NCBI GenBank assembly: GCA_015501605.1
Contig: JADNRZ010000006.1
Location: 1,860,001 to 1,924,000 of the forward strand
Source of the DNA: Panaeolus papilionaceus
Taxonomy: Eukaryota > Basidiomycota > Agaricomycetes > Agaricales
DNA: 64,000 nucleotides
Direction: 5' to 3'
In this document: positions 24,204 through 36,152 of the stretch, piece by piece
How positions within the stretch are numbered: the stretch's first letter is position 1
How the letters are laid out: every line of letters begins with the position of its first letter
The notes under the pieces: generated by a model
What the model saw: only the letters and a program-made list of their open reading frames with translations
The model's database searches: none
What the model was told of the DNA's origin: nothing
Translations under genes and position numbers: made by a program

Positions 24204-25507
24204 TCAGGCCCTTGATCCCAATCTGAGCCACTTGGACTTCCTCAGCCGGAGAAGGAGAAGGACGATAGTGGCAAAGGAAAACTTAGGGATTAAAGGGGGG
24301 TTGAGACGAGTTATTGTTCTGTCGACGGGGATTTTGGAAGCCTCGATTGCTTTCGATAATAATTGTTGATGCTCGGAAGCCTCGAAGCCGGGCGGAACAT
24401 CGCCAAAGTATAGGAACTGGTCGATGTACCGATCCAAAACAACCTTATTGTCGGAAAGCCTTGCTAATACAGTGGATCGAAGCTGGTCATCGCCTTCGGT
24501 TATGCTTAGTGATAGATCAGAGTCGAGCATCTCCCTCTCAAGCAGAGCGCCATTAATTCTACTCCGCAAGTCCTCATAGAGATGGGGTGAAAGCAGATCC
24601 TTTTCCAGGAACTCGGGGAAGTAGGAGAGGCGCTGATCTAATATCTGCAATGCGGATTCACGGTCATTCATGAATCGTGTAGTGATAGCGCCTCCAAGAG
24701 TGAACACCTAGTTCAAATTTTAATACGAGAAATATAGCAATGTATTTTAGATCACGGATAAAATACACACCTTCCAGCACTCGTCCCGAAGTTGCAAAAA
24801 GTTCGCCTCTCCTCGCTTCCGCATCCGTTCGTTGTGAAGCCTGTTCCACATGCTGGTAGCAAATACCATTGAGCTGAAGCCCTGGGAGGGCTCGAGAAAT
24901 TCTTTTAGCATCTCAAGCGTTCGTCGCTTTGTTCCAGGCAGCCGCGTTTCGTCAATCGAAGTCATATAAATGATTTTGTTGACATATTCCATACTGTGAC
25001 CGTGTTTATTCGTGGGCGGCAATTAGAAACAAGAGTCACATACTTGTTATCCGTTAGCCATTTGCGAACCATTTTCATGATCTCGACTTCAGGAATCACG
25101 TTATCGCAAAACCCCGGTGTATCGATAAGGTAAATGGGATATTGATTGTAGCCCTTTCGGCGAACATTGACCAGCTGATACGGAATAATGTGTTGTGTAC
25201 ATCCTGAAAGTTGATCCTTTGATATCGACAGCTCCTGCGCTCCTCGTCCTGCCAAGGCTTCAATAAACTAAGCAGGATTAATGATCACGAATTGACGCTG
25301 GATCCAACCCGGCTCGCCAGTGACTTACAGAGCTTTTACCAGAGCCTGTTGGTCCCATAATCCTATGCAGGAGCTTGGATGAGACACTTAAGCCATCGGA
25401 AGATACAAAGCCTCGTACAAGTACCGCATTGACTCGGACTGGGGGCGCCACCACACTCTGGTAACAGAAATTTCGCCGGTGATTTCCAACCGTTCATATT
25501 TCTCCAT
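24204..25507 (-). CDS. P-loop GTPase (G-domain protein, AIG1/IRG-like) with C-terminal membrane helix
   Basis: The Walker A/G1 motif GPTGSGKSS and G3 motif IYLIDTPGFCDN identify a small G domain of the type common in agaric genomes. Exons on the minus strand run from ATG 25507 (MEKYERLEITGEISVTRVWW). A phase-2 intron places IMGPTGSGKSS next, then FIEALAGRGAQEL, VNKIIYMTSIDETRLPGTKR and a long helical C-terminal half ending in a hydrophobic FATIVLLLLRL segment plus a basic tail. The G4 specificity motif is not obvious; TSID may occupy its place. The start is inferred from splice phase and is the weakest point. Membrane attachment by the C-terminus is likely. Function unknown; related proteins are often annotated only as G-domain-containing. 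Confidence 0.75.
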
Positions 25508-26183
25508 AACGACTGAAAATTTTCTTAGGCCTTTGAAAAAGGAGGGTTGTGTCTGTATCACTAGATCCTATCTGTAGCACTGGAGAGGGTAAGTAGTTGA
25601 GAGTTGTAATCCAAATCTGCCATCAATCGATCTTGAAACACGCCTTGTGTGTGAGGCCGACATGCCGTTTGGTCCATGATAATTGAAACTCTATCGAGAC
25701 CAAATATTTACCTCATATGTATGCGATAGAATGAATTAGCGGTTATCAGCACCAGAGATACTTGGCGATATCTCCTGACTCTAGCGCAGACTCCAGAGTG
25801 ATCGCGCTAGCCGCTCAGGGGCTCGGGAATTCCCAAAAAAGGCTGGCACGGCCTATTATGGCAATTTTGAGGCCAACGACTCAACGCCTTGAACTTTCAC
25901 CACCTCCACACCTTGCTCATCAATTGACCTGCGGGATAGCCAGTACTCCGAATAATATAGGAACGAGTGTATTATAACCTCCAAAGAAAGAGCGTTCAGT
26001 CCAAAATTCTGGGACACCCAACATAATTGTGAGTTTTCCTATAGGCAACGCTTGCAGATCTGCCATGCAGCTCTGGACGCGTCGATGAGAATTGCTAAAA
26101 CAGTATTGCTTAGGGAGATGTACACAGTTTGAACGAAATCACAATAAAAGTTCATTTCATCAACCTCCCCTGAAGCGTTGGCC
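25508..26183. other. Divergent promoter region, no gene seen
   Basis: Lies between the 5' ends of the GTPase (minus) and the SEA4 homologue (plus), so it should hold both promoters. No coding or RNA signal was recognised. A 71-codon frame at 25762-25977 has no support. Confidence 0.5.
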
Positions 26184-29100
26184 ATGATTCAACAACCCGA
26201 GAAGAGGCTTTTATGGCATCCTCGACGAGAGAACAAGTTTGTTGTTGGCGGAAACACTCAAATCACGCTATACGAGTGGGCACCAGATTATCCAGAAATA
26301 CGGCATGTAACCTCGCGTCATGATCTTCAGTTTATGAAGGTGCGTCTTTTACGGCTTGTCACAACGACGTTGTCTAATGGGGTAGTGGTTTAGTGTTTTG
26401 CATGGTCGCCTGACCCAGCTTTTGACGATTTGCTCGCCGTCGGATCTGTTACAGGAAAGGTGGACCTGATTCGCCTGGAAGCAGGGAAACATGCCCAGAA
26501 AAACAGTGTGCTAAGCAATGGACCCTCCGTCTCACTTCCCGTGAGGAACTCGCGTCCATGCAACGCTTTATCTTTCAACGTTGTTGATCCAAATTTCCTT
26601 GCCGTTGGTCTCGACAAAGTTCGCGGGGACTCAAGTCTCATCATCTGGGATATCAACACATTCCTTCCATCCTTATCCATCCCTGTGGCTTCGCCTGCAG
26701 AGGGTCCTCTTCTCGTTAACCTTCCACCACGACCGCAACCAACAATTCCACGGATAGAGGCACCTAATCGAATAGATACGCGGATATATCAACAACATGC
26801 TCCAGCAGAGATCGTCACGTCCCTAGCATTCCTCCCCAGCTCAACCCATCTCCTCCTAGCCGGAATTTCGCATCGCTGGTTCCGTTTATTTGACCTGCGT
26901 TCACAGTCCGCCCCACGGGTAAATGTCGCATCCAAAATCAACGGGATAACCACCGATCCATTCGATCCTCACCGTATTGCATGCTTTGGAGACAGCCTAG
27001 TCACCGTCTGGGACGCTCGCAAGCTGGCTACACCCTTGCTGATGTTCTCAGAACGCGACGCACTCGCGGACGGTGCCATTACGCGGCCTGGGTCAACATA
27101 CAGCCAAATCGAATTCTCAAGTACGAAAAGAAATTGTCTGGCAACGATGGAGAAGGATTCTACATACGTGAGGTATTGGGATCTAACCGAGACAAAGGTT
27201 TATGCGATGGATAGCAGTTTTGTTGTGGGTGGTGGGTCGTCGGATGGAGAGACGAGGGCGTCAAGAGATTCTGCTAGGGCCCAACGTCGGTCTTGGGCTG
27301 CAAACCTGCCTTGGACTGGTGGGGCACCCGCGCAAAACTCGCCTAGAGATAAAGAACAAAGCATGGGTGACGCTATCAGCCAATTCTCATTCGTTCTCGC
27401 TGATACCAGGCGCAGTGAGTCTCCCATTCTCTTCCCATGTAGTTGATGACTGACCTGTCCGACTTATTTAGCCAAATCATTCCCTCGCTCTCTTGCTTCA
27501 TTCGCTTTGGTACCCAACGCCAAATCAGGGCCCACATTGACCTCCAACGTCTTGGTCGTCAACAAAGAGGGAGACCTAGAGGTTTACGCTATCCACGACA
27601 ATCCTAAGCAGCTGGCGTGGAGCTCTCGCGGGGATCTCGCCTTTGGATCCGCTGCTGGCATTAAAGTTGTTGATGGCTTTAAGGACGAGCTTCAGGAGCA
27701 AACTGACGCCGGCTCAGAAGTCAAACACAACGTAGCATCCGGTTACCGATACCTCAGTGAAAGTCGAGAAAGGCGATACGCGGACGATCGGATCTCCCGG
27801 TCTCGTTCCAGGAGAAGAGGCGACTCTCATTCTCGTGGTCGTCCCGGAAAGTCTATTAATGCTAAGGGTCACTTGATCCAACCCCTGCCCGTGGTTCCTA
27901 CTTCACCACCTCCTGCGTTATTTGGAAGAGGGGACGAGGACGGCTTCCCATCTTTGCAATCTGCCAACATGCCCACAGGGTTATCAGCGACTCGCCCAGT
28001 CAAGCCACGAACATACAGTCCTGCTGCCGTCAGGAAATACCATACAACCACGGACGATGTGGATAGGACGATGTCTCGTCGAAGATCTCCTTCTAGGACT
28101 GACACACTGCCTGCGGATGATGGAAGAGAAGCTTGGGAACCTGGTCCGAGGGCTAGTCCCATTTTAAACGAGAAAAGTCGAGGAAGGGAGAAGAGCAGGA
28201 AGATTAGGAGCGGGGCGTATGATGTGGAGCATCTCATCAAGGATGACATTTCTGTGGTGATGATCAAGAGGACGCTGGCTGGCTACGGGCTGAGCAAGGT
28301 AGGCCTTGTCCCTGTGTCGAAAAATATTTATTGACTCTGCTTGCAGCCGCAGCATAATGTTCAAGTGACCAAAATTGGCGCAGAGGAAGGTGGAATGCAG
28401 CCCTTGGCTGATTTATGGGCATGGATTTATCGTATGTTTGTCATTCCTAAATTAATGTTGGGAGATGGTATCTAATTCTGTCACAGACTCCCAAGAAGTT
28501 CTATCTGTACCAACACCCCGTCTTCATGGGTATGATTTTTCATTTCAAGGACTCGCAAGTCTCTGGGAGGGCTTTTCACCAGTCACGATGTATGGTCAGA
28601 CGCTCCCTGACGAAACACCTGTGGCAGGACCAAGAACACTCTTGGATATTCCTAACGCGCCACAAATTCACCATTCTTACTCAGGCAGCACGACAAGCTC
28701 TGGAGGAGAGAGGCACAGCTCACGGCGAAGTCATTCTCCCGCTGATGATTTCCACGGGAACTGGAATGCGGCATTGGCGTCTTTAGCATCTCGGAGAGGA
28801 GCAGATCGTTCATCTTGGAAACCTCCAGTCTCAACGTCGAAATTGGTCCAGCGTCAGCTCGCATTGCAGGTTTGTGGCTGGAGTCTGAGGGATGATGAGT
28901 TGGTGGCTGCCATTGAGAGGTAATTAACCTTTTCCTGCCACATTCGTTCGTCGCTGATCACTTGCATGTAGGTGGGAGAAAGAAGGTCTGCTTTCACGAG
29001 CGGCGTGCTGGCTAGTTTTCACTAAACAATACGGAAAAGCAATTGAAGTTCTGCTACGCAGCGAAGGTTTGCATTTATGCGTCACCTGCGAAAATAATAA

Positions 29101-30163
29101 CCACTTATTGTTTACTTTTTAGACGAGACTTATCAAATGATGTCTGGAACTATCGCTGCACTTGCTCCTCAGGCTGCTCACCTCAGCGCATCAATGCGTG
29201 AATACTACGAGCGACTAATCAACCGACTCAGTGATCCCTATTTCCGAGCCATGTTGACTCACCTCGCAGTTGGGGACTGGGGATCCATCCTCGAAGAAGA
29301 CCTCATTCCCTTCCGTGAACGCCTCGCCATCGCTTTCCAATTCCTTGACGACAGATCTCTGTCTGGTCATCTCCGTCGCACCGCGGATGAGGCTGCACGG
29401 AAAGGCAACATTGAAGCTATTATTGTTACTGGTCTTACACCCAAGGGAATGGATATATTACAGGCCTACCTAGACCATACTGGCGATGTGCAAACGGTGG
29501 CGATTCTCAGCTCTTATGTCTGCCCTTCGAAGTTTCAAGATAGGCGGGCTGATCGCTGGCTTGAAACGTACCGGGATCTTCTGGATAGCTTCAAGCTGCA
29601 TCGGTTTAGGGTGGGATTTGACATTGAGAGAGGGCAGTTGTTGCATGAGGCTATTCAAATGGGCGATATGCCTCCCCATGAGTGGGTGCCGCGTCAGGTG
29701 GTCATTCGCTGCCATTATTGCGGCAAGCCTGCAAATAACAGTGGACCACTTCTTGTGAATCAGCCAGTTAGAGCGAAGGTGGGCCTGTTTTAGCATTATC
29801 ATAACTTTCACTTGATTCTTATGCTTTGCCCTAGCCCACTGCTTGCGGGAACTGTAGTAGAGAACTCCCAAGATGTTCAGTTTGCCTGATGACATTGTCG
29901 ATCGTCAACGACTTGGTGAGAGAAGCGGAGCTTGGGTATACCCAAGGAAAAGGTTAGTATTGTTTCCTAGATCTTCAACTCCGTGCTCATTCATACCTTC
30001 GCTTTTAGATACGTTTGACGAAGCGATCGTCATCTGTCAGACGTGTCGTCACGGAGGCCATGCTGCTCATATTTTGGAGTGGTTTTTGGGAGAAGACGGC
30101 AGACGGACACACGCCACCTGCCCTGTTGCTGATTGCAATTGCCATTGCGCTGAGGAGCTCTAA
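26184..30163 (+). CDS. SEA4: GATOR2/SEA complex subunit, MIOS/Sea4 homologue
   Basis: WD40-repeat protein of the GATOR2 (SEACAT) complex that signals amino-acid sufficiency to TORC1 at the vacuole. The N-terminal propeller starts KRLLWHPRRENKFVVGG and contains FLAVGLDK, SLIIWDIN and VTVWDARK repeats. A Ser/Arg-rich low-complexity linker of ~150 residues (around 27720-28200) follows; it looks longer than in animals. An alpha-solenoid region comes next. The end is the diagnostic MIOS zinc-binding module: IRCHYCGKPANNSG, ACGNCSRELPRCSVCLMTL, CQTCRHGGHAAHILEWF and CPVADCNCHC. About nine exons with GT-AG introns. The start is the ATG at 26184; an upstream TTG is ignored. Confidence 0.9.
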
Positions 30164-31011
30164 TTATTATAATATCGATATCCCTACTTACAATTGGGCT
30201 TGTTCTTTTGGGGGCTACATGGATTAATTAATTATTTTTTTTGTGCTCTTTTTCAAACATGTTTTCTCTTGTTCAATAGTCTCTTTAACTGGTCCCAAAT
30301 GTACAATTCCATAGTACAAGTTTGCAGCAGCCTAAATAGCGCACAACCTCAGCGCCTAAAAAGTCGAGAAATTTTCAGTTTCGCAAGCCCAACTTATGGT
30401 TTTCATCGCAAGATAACAGTTGTAATTAGGATTATGATATTATCAGCGAAACAATCAAATCTACATGACAAGGAAAATAAAATAAAATAGGAATCCATCA
30501 GACAGACGCTACGCTCGCTGGCTTGAATTGCCGCAAAACTTTGCAGTTTCGCAGAAATCGAACCAAACGTCCTCGAGACTCGCGCGAAGGCAAGCCATGT
30601 TCTCAGTGTAACGAGGTAGCGCGAATGTCATCGAGTGGATTTGAAGGATGCGGCATTTGTAAAAATGCGAGACTCGGTCAGTTTCTGTAAACAGATCCTG
30701 ATTGAGTATGTTCTAAGGAATCTAGATGGGCGGCCAGAGGTTTATATATGTCCGGGCCTTGGTCCGTGCGGTACTCAAATTTGGGCATCACGTGAAACTT
30801 CAGACGCCCTGCTCAAAACTCGCCGAATGCTTTTGAACTAATCTTAATGTCTCACTTGTGGCGACTTTTTAATAGAAGTATACAGTTATTTCAGCATGAA
30901 AGTTGTCCTTAGACATCTATCAATCTTCAACATTCAACCTGAACGTCCTGAACGTTAGCGGGGATCAAAAAACATGACGGTGGAGAGGCCGTACCAATTC
31001 GGAATCTCTCC
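30164..31011. other. Intergenic, no gene seen
   Basis: 3' flanks of the convergent SEA4 homologue and F-box-like copy A. AT-rich near 30230-30480. No RNA gene, repeat or coding region was recognised. The 68-codon frame at 30635-30841 is unsupported. Confidence 0.5.
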
Positions 31012-32148
31012 TTATCGACGTTGTGTAGTGTACCACATATTCCCCACCGGAGTTAAAAGCGATTCCAAGTCAAAGCCCGAATAGATGAAATCTAAGCTAT
31101 CAACACTCGACTTGAAATATCGACCTACATAACGTATAGGGAAATAAAACGTCAGCACCCAATGACGCGGTGATCATAGTGATGCTTACGTTCTCGAGCA
31201 GTAATAATGCATTCTGACAGGCTCCAGATGTCAAAGAGCCCTTTTGCCCCTCTCATCCAGTCGTCATGGTTTGACATACCATCGTGCATTAATACAATGC
31301 GCAGGTCTCTAACAGCCTTGACCTTGTGCTGCCACGATTCCGCATTGTGAATAGTATTCACCACCGCCGGCGTTGAGAATGTGTTTTCACGCACGCTCAC
31401 GACTAAAACGCGCAGGGAAGAAATGGCTAAGATCCTTTGGATTGCAGAACTGGGCCATTCACCCAGAGGCGAGTAAAGGTTGAGGTGGGTTAGACTAGGG
31501 TGTCCGTGAAGCTCTTCAAATGGCCAATCATCTGGGCAATATGTCAAGTCTAAGTGAGTCAACCATTGAAAAGCTGGACTACGCCAAAATTTCGGGGGGA
31601 AACAACGGTTCTGCGATGAGTGATGCGAGGGGCTTGGCAGAGACAATGTAAATCTGCGAAGGCGGGAAGGCCTTTCTAGAATCGGTCTGAGGGTTTGCTC
31701 CGGAAATGAGAGTTCAGCCCAACATGCGAAATTTTCGAGGTTTGGACAATGCTGAAGCAATCGCAAGACCGTGGCGTTTGAACTGTCTGTATCAGGCTGT
31801 GAGGGTAACCCGCCAACAAAGAGGTGTTTCGCAAATACTCCCACTTCTTCCAATTTGCAACTTGGATGCCTTTCGAAATCAGGGAATAGATAGTCGGAGT
31901 AAAATTTCGTTGTATCTTGGTTGAAAATGCGAAAAATAAGAGGCCTTATCCTAGGAATAAAAAATTACCAGACACTAATTCGTCACTTGACAATATTGAT
32001 AGATACACCTAGCTCACCATTCGCGAACACGGCTTGCAACCAATGTCATGTTGACATTGCTCGCAAGGTTATCGGGATTGAAAGCCATCTCAAAGATGGC
32101 TCGTTCCAACTCGAGAGGCAAGAAGGGATTAGTCGACCTCAATCTCAT
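31012..32148 (-). CDS. F-box-like/LRR-like family protein (copy A)
   Basis: Three exons with the family layout. Exon 1 encodes FLPLELERAIFEMAFNPDNL...LVASRVREW, with a phase-2 intron in the Trp codon. Exon 2 starts IRPLIFRIFNQDTTKFYSDY and runs through EEVGVFAKHLFVGGLPSQP, CPNLENFACW and LTHLDLTYCPDDWPFEEL to IITARE. After a phase-1 intron, exon 3 gives RYFKSSVDSLDFIYSGFDLESLLTPVGNMWYTTQRR, cut here for length only at the family tail. I chose the ATG at 32148 because a GTG-led extension upstream has no family support. Closest to copy B next door, with which it forms a tandem pair. Likely substrate adaptor by analogy with F-box proteins. Confidence 0.78.
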
Positions 32149-32496
32149 GTCCGGTATGAGCCCTGGATGGAAGAGGAGTGACGGAAAGGTTCTGTTCGGT
32201 GGAAGCCTCAAGGCAACAGCATTTGTCACATGCACGTGTGATGTAAGTTACTAAGTATGTCGAATGGGGTCGACGAGGGTTTGGTGTCTAAAGACGTATG
32301 TGAATCTTCAGGGGAGGATTTGATCGTACCTTCGAGACCTTGGGCGAATACCTGGCACTTCGAAGGCTAGATGCCGCCATTTTGTTCTGCATAATATCTA
32401 CATATATAACGACGTGGCAATTGGGAGTGAGGAGAACGGTAGAATTAAATCATCACGTAAAAATCTTGTCGAATTCTTGAGAGATAAACTGAGCCT
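32149..32496. other. Spacer between tandem copies A and B
   Basis: Contains the promoter of copy A and the 3' end of copy B. An ACACGTGC motif lies near 32233, about 85 bases upstream of the chosen start of copy A. No other feature was seen. Confidence 0.45.
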
Positions 32497-33616
32497 CTAT
32501 CGATGTTGCGCAGTGTACCATTCCTTCCCCTCCGGCGTCAAAAACGGAGCTAAATCGAAACACGAATACCTGGAATTCATGCTATCATGCGTCGACTTAA
32601 AATACCGACCTGGTGAGCCGAACCGTCAGTATACATTGTGCCCAACACTGAGTCACTTTACTACCAGCATCCTCACATTTCCGAGCAGTCACAATCCATT
32701 CTGCTAGGCTCCAAATGTCGAAGCGCCCCTTGGCCCCTTCCAGCCAATCTCCGTAAGTTGCTATGTCAGCGTCGGATAATACAACTCGCAAGTCCCCATT
32801 ATTCTTGACAATGTCTTGCCATGCTCCGTCAGATATATCCACGATCGCCATAAAGACCCGTAGGGAAGAGGAGCTCGTTAAGACCCTATTAATCGTCGAG
32901 ACGGTCCAAACGCCTTGCGGGGAGTAAACGCTAAAATGGGTTAGCGCTGCATACCCGTCAAGGACTTCAAATGGCCAATCCGTAGGGCAATTTGTCAATT
33001 CCAGGTGCGTCAGCCCTCGAAAAGCTTGACAAGACCATAACTCCTGGGGAATACTGGGTTTGTTGGGCCGGAGGATATTGTGGTAGGCAACTGGTAGTGA
33101 TAAGGAGAGTCTGCGAATTCGGGAAGCCTTTTCAAGGATTGGACCGAGAGTTTTTTCTGGAGAGGAGAAATACGACCAACAAGCGAGATTTTCGACATTC
33201 GGACAATGCTGAAGCAGTCGCAAAACATGGTCCTCTGAAAGTGGGACGGCAGTGCTGTCCGACGCGGCTACCCAGGTGATGAAGAGGTGCTTTGCAAATA
33301 CTCCCACTTCTTCCAACCTGCAGCTTGGATATCGGGAAAAATTTGGGAATGGGGTATCGGAGAAATTGCGCGCCAGGTCCTGGTTGAAGATGCGAAAAAT
33401 CATGGCTCTTATCCTAGATATAAAGTCATGGTCATTAGTCTAGAGATGTTGATCGGAAAGCAACACATAACTCACCACTGACGCACACGTTTTGCGACTA
33501 ATGTCATGTTGACATTGCTCTCAAGATCGTCTGGATCGAAAGCCATCTCGAAGATGATTTGTTCCAGCTCAACAGGGAGAAAGGGCTCAGGAGATTTCAT
33601 AAATTCTGAGTCCATA
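32497..33616 (-). CDS. F-box-like/LRR-like family protein (copy B)
   Basis: Same three-exon layout as copy A. The N-terminus is MDSEFMKSPEPFLPVELEQI, then IFEMAFDPDDLESN and LVAKRVRQW, with a phase-2 intron. Exon 2 begins IRAMIFRIFNQDLARNFSD and contains LEEVGVFAKHLFITWVAAS, CPNVENLACWSYFSSPEKTL, LTHLELTNCPTDWPFEVLDG and WLEGAKGRFDIWSLAEWIVT. The last exon ends FDLAPFLTPEGKEWYTAQHR, stop at 32497-32499. A CACGTG-containing site near 33757 lies about 145 bases upstream of the start. It is divergent from the PQ-loop gene. No break was seen. Confidence 0.8.
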
Positions 33617-34010
33617 CCAGTAAGTCTTTGGCTGTAAAATATTTGTGAATCCCAAAACAATCAAACGGAGCAAAGAGTTGTCGAAAAAGTTGGATGAGAT
33701 GGAACCAAACGAAAGCCGTTAAGTATTATAATTTGCCGCTGCGGGACCTGTTTACCATCACGTGTGACGCTCATCGAAACTTTGTTACTGTAGCCCGTTC
33801 CTTTCCTTCAACTAGCTTGTTTGATCCCCTTCTCGTCAAGTCCTTCCATCCAGGCTCCAGCGATCGTGTACGCCGTGAGGGTCGAATGACTGAATTCACG
33901 GCGGCAGCGGCTCAATGAATGAGCGGTGCTGTCCGGACCGTGGGCTAAACGGGAGCAACAAGTCCAGTCTGTCGATCTCGGCTCTTCTCCTTCCACTACC
34001 ATGCTGGAAA
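33617..34010. other. Divergent promoter region of copy B and the PQ-loop gene
   Basis: About 390 bases between two divergent starts. ATCACGTGTGAC near 33755 contains an E-box core. No coding support. Confidence 0.45.
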
Positions 34011-35821
34011 ACTGGACAGTCAGCGACACCTTGGGATATACGTCCATTACCTTCTGGTTGGGTGCACAACTCCCGTAAGTTAACATATCTATCATCGCAT
34101 ATTTGTTGCACGACCAATAACAGCACATAAATCAGTCAAGTAGTTGAAAACTTTAGGCGGGAGTCGTGTGAAGGGCTGTCCTTGCCATTTCTTGCAAACT
34201 GGCTAATAGGTTGGTCGTATTCATTTTGTAGATAAGGGTTTCTTTTTTATACTCACTATATTTATAGGTGACATCTCAAATCTCGTGGGATGTATTCTCA
34301 CCAATCAACTGCCCTTCCAGGCAAGTTACCTCGACTCACCAGACTCGTCCACCGCACGCAACTAAAAATCGCAGAGATATCTAGCGGCATACTCTGTATG
34401 CATTGACTGCATGCTAGTCGGACAGTACTTGTACTATTATAAACCTGCAAAAGGACCTTCAACTGCAGTGGCACACCATATTCCATCAGCCACATCCCCA
34501 GCTGCTGGTGGTCGACTAACACTCAATAGAGGAGCTTCAAGATACCGCGCTCTGTCCGCTGTTGCTTCTAACGTCGCTGCTGCTGCATTTGTTGCTCATC
34601 ATAACGAACGATCGGATCTTAGAAGGTCATCAACCCGACGTTCTCGTGTTGCTGGAGGAAAACGACATGGGTATGAAGAGTCACTGCAGCGAGATGGTGA
34701 TGCCACGGAGGAAGATGAAGAGGTCAATATTCCAAGCAGCATGCTCGGAAGCTTTTATTCTGAAGGTGGTCAGACTATAGGTCGAAATCGTGTATCGTGG
34801 AGTGTTGAACACCCTTCTACCCGGGCAGCCAGTGTTGATCCGGCCCGTTCGACAACACTGCACATCATGTCAGACGAATCCGTGAATCATCCAACTTCCA
34901 GCTACGAAATACAACAAGCAAGTGCGTCACATACTGACCAGGCAGAACAAAACGCACCCTTGGTATCAAGCACCCGTGGATCGCGTGCCAACCGACGTGG
35001 GTCGACGATGGTGTTTTTAAGTATTTGGGCGCTCTTTGGAATGGGAAGCTTCATGCGACACAGTTCGTACTCTTCGCGTCCCACGGAGGGCACCGGATTG
35101 GTTCTCAACGCAAAAGTAGTTGAACAATCCTCACCTGGTCAACGTGCATCTCTTTCACAACCACATTTCAAGAGAGACGCCATCGACGCAAATTTGGCAG
35201 CCTTGCAATCAGATCTCTTTGTGGAGGATACATCCTTCCGGAAGGAAACTCATGAAGAATCCTCTGGCGAACAAGTTCTAGGACGGATATTTGCTTGGTT
35301 ATGCACAACACTCTACTTAACGTCAAGACTTCCTCAAATTTGGAAAAATGTACGTCGAATGTCCGAAAACCAGGCGAGAATCTCCAGTCTCATAGTTGTT
35401 AGTATGTCCGACAATCAGTGGAGGGCCTCTCCATGTATCTCTTCGGTTTCGCACTCCTTGGAAACACTTTCTACGTTGCTTCTATTCTGACCTCTCCAAG
35501 ACGTTTTCTCCCTCCGCCTCAAGATGCCGAATACCTCCGGGAGAGCATTCCGTTCGTCAACCATCACTTGTCCGCCGCATCTAACCCTGACGAGCGTATA
35601 GATATCTATTAGGCAGTGCCGGCACATTGACGTTCGACCTGACGATTCTTACCCAATCATACCTCTATCGACCCCGCCATCGGAAACACGTTGCCCTGCC
35701 CAGAATTCCTGACGAAGAACGGACTGCTTTATTGTCCGAAGATGCATTATCACCGCATCCTCCAAGCGAATCAGTTACTGCAAACCGTGGACGAGCTGCT
35801 CGATCTCGTAGTATCGCTTGA
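34011..35821 (+). CDS. PQ-loop repeat vacuolar/lysosomal amino-acid transporter (YPQ-like)
   Basis: Seven-helix PQ-loop transporter of the YPQ/PQLC2 type, which moves basic amino acids across the vacuolar membrane. First PQ loop: GAQLPQVVENFRRESCEGLS, then LANWLIGDISNLVGCILTNQ. Second PQ loop: TSRLPQIWKN joined to YVRQSVEGLSMYLFGFALLG. Between the halves is a long Ser/Arg-rich hydrophilic insert of ~280 residues, as in other fungal members. The intron at 34321-34374 begins GC rather than GT (CAG then GCAAGT) and is required to join NQLPFQ to RYLAAYSVCIDCMLVGQY. The splice just before GTLTFDL is uncertain. Stop at 35819-35821. Confidence 0.87.
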
Positions 35822-36152
35822 TCGAGTAACGTAGATGTTTTGGTTTTATCACTTTTACTTTGTTGTCTGGCTGCATTGCTATCCTTGTGCATACATTGTA
35901 CGATTCTTCGACACTAATTGCTGTGTTGATATGTCTGTCAAACATTCGGAATCCCTCACATACAAGATTACCCCTCATTCGCTCCAAGCATTCAACATCT
36001 GGACCTCACTGACATGCTCTAACTATTGTACAGACTTTGCATACAGGACGTCAGTAGATCATTTATTCTCATCTCGAACACCTTGAATGGCGCCAATATA
36101 TATGTAAATTGTACTACGCTATGCATCTTTGACCAGACTTTCGTGGCTCTTA
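35822..36152. other. Intergenic between convergent genes, nothing seen
   Basis: 3' flanks of the PQ-loop gene and F-box-like copy C. No feature recognised. Confidence 0.45.
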
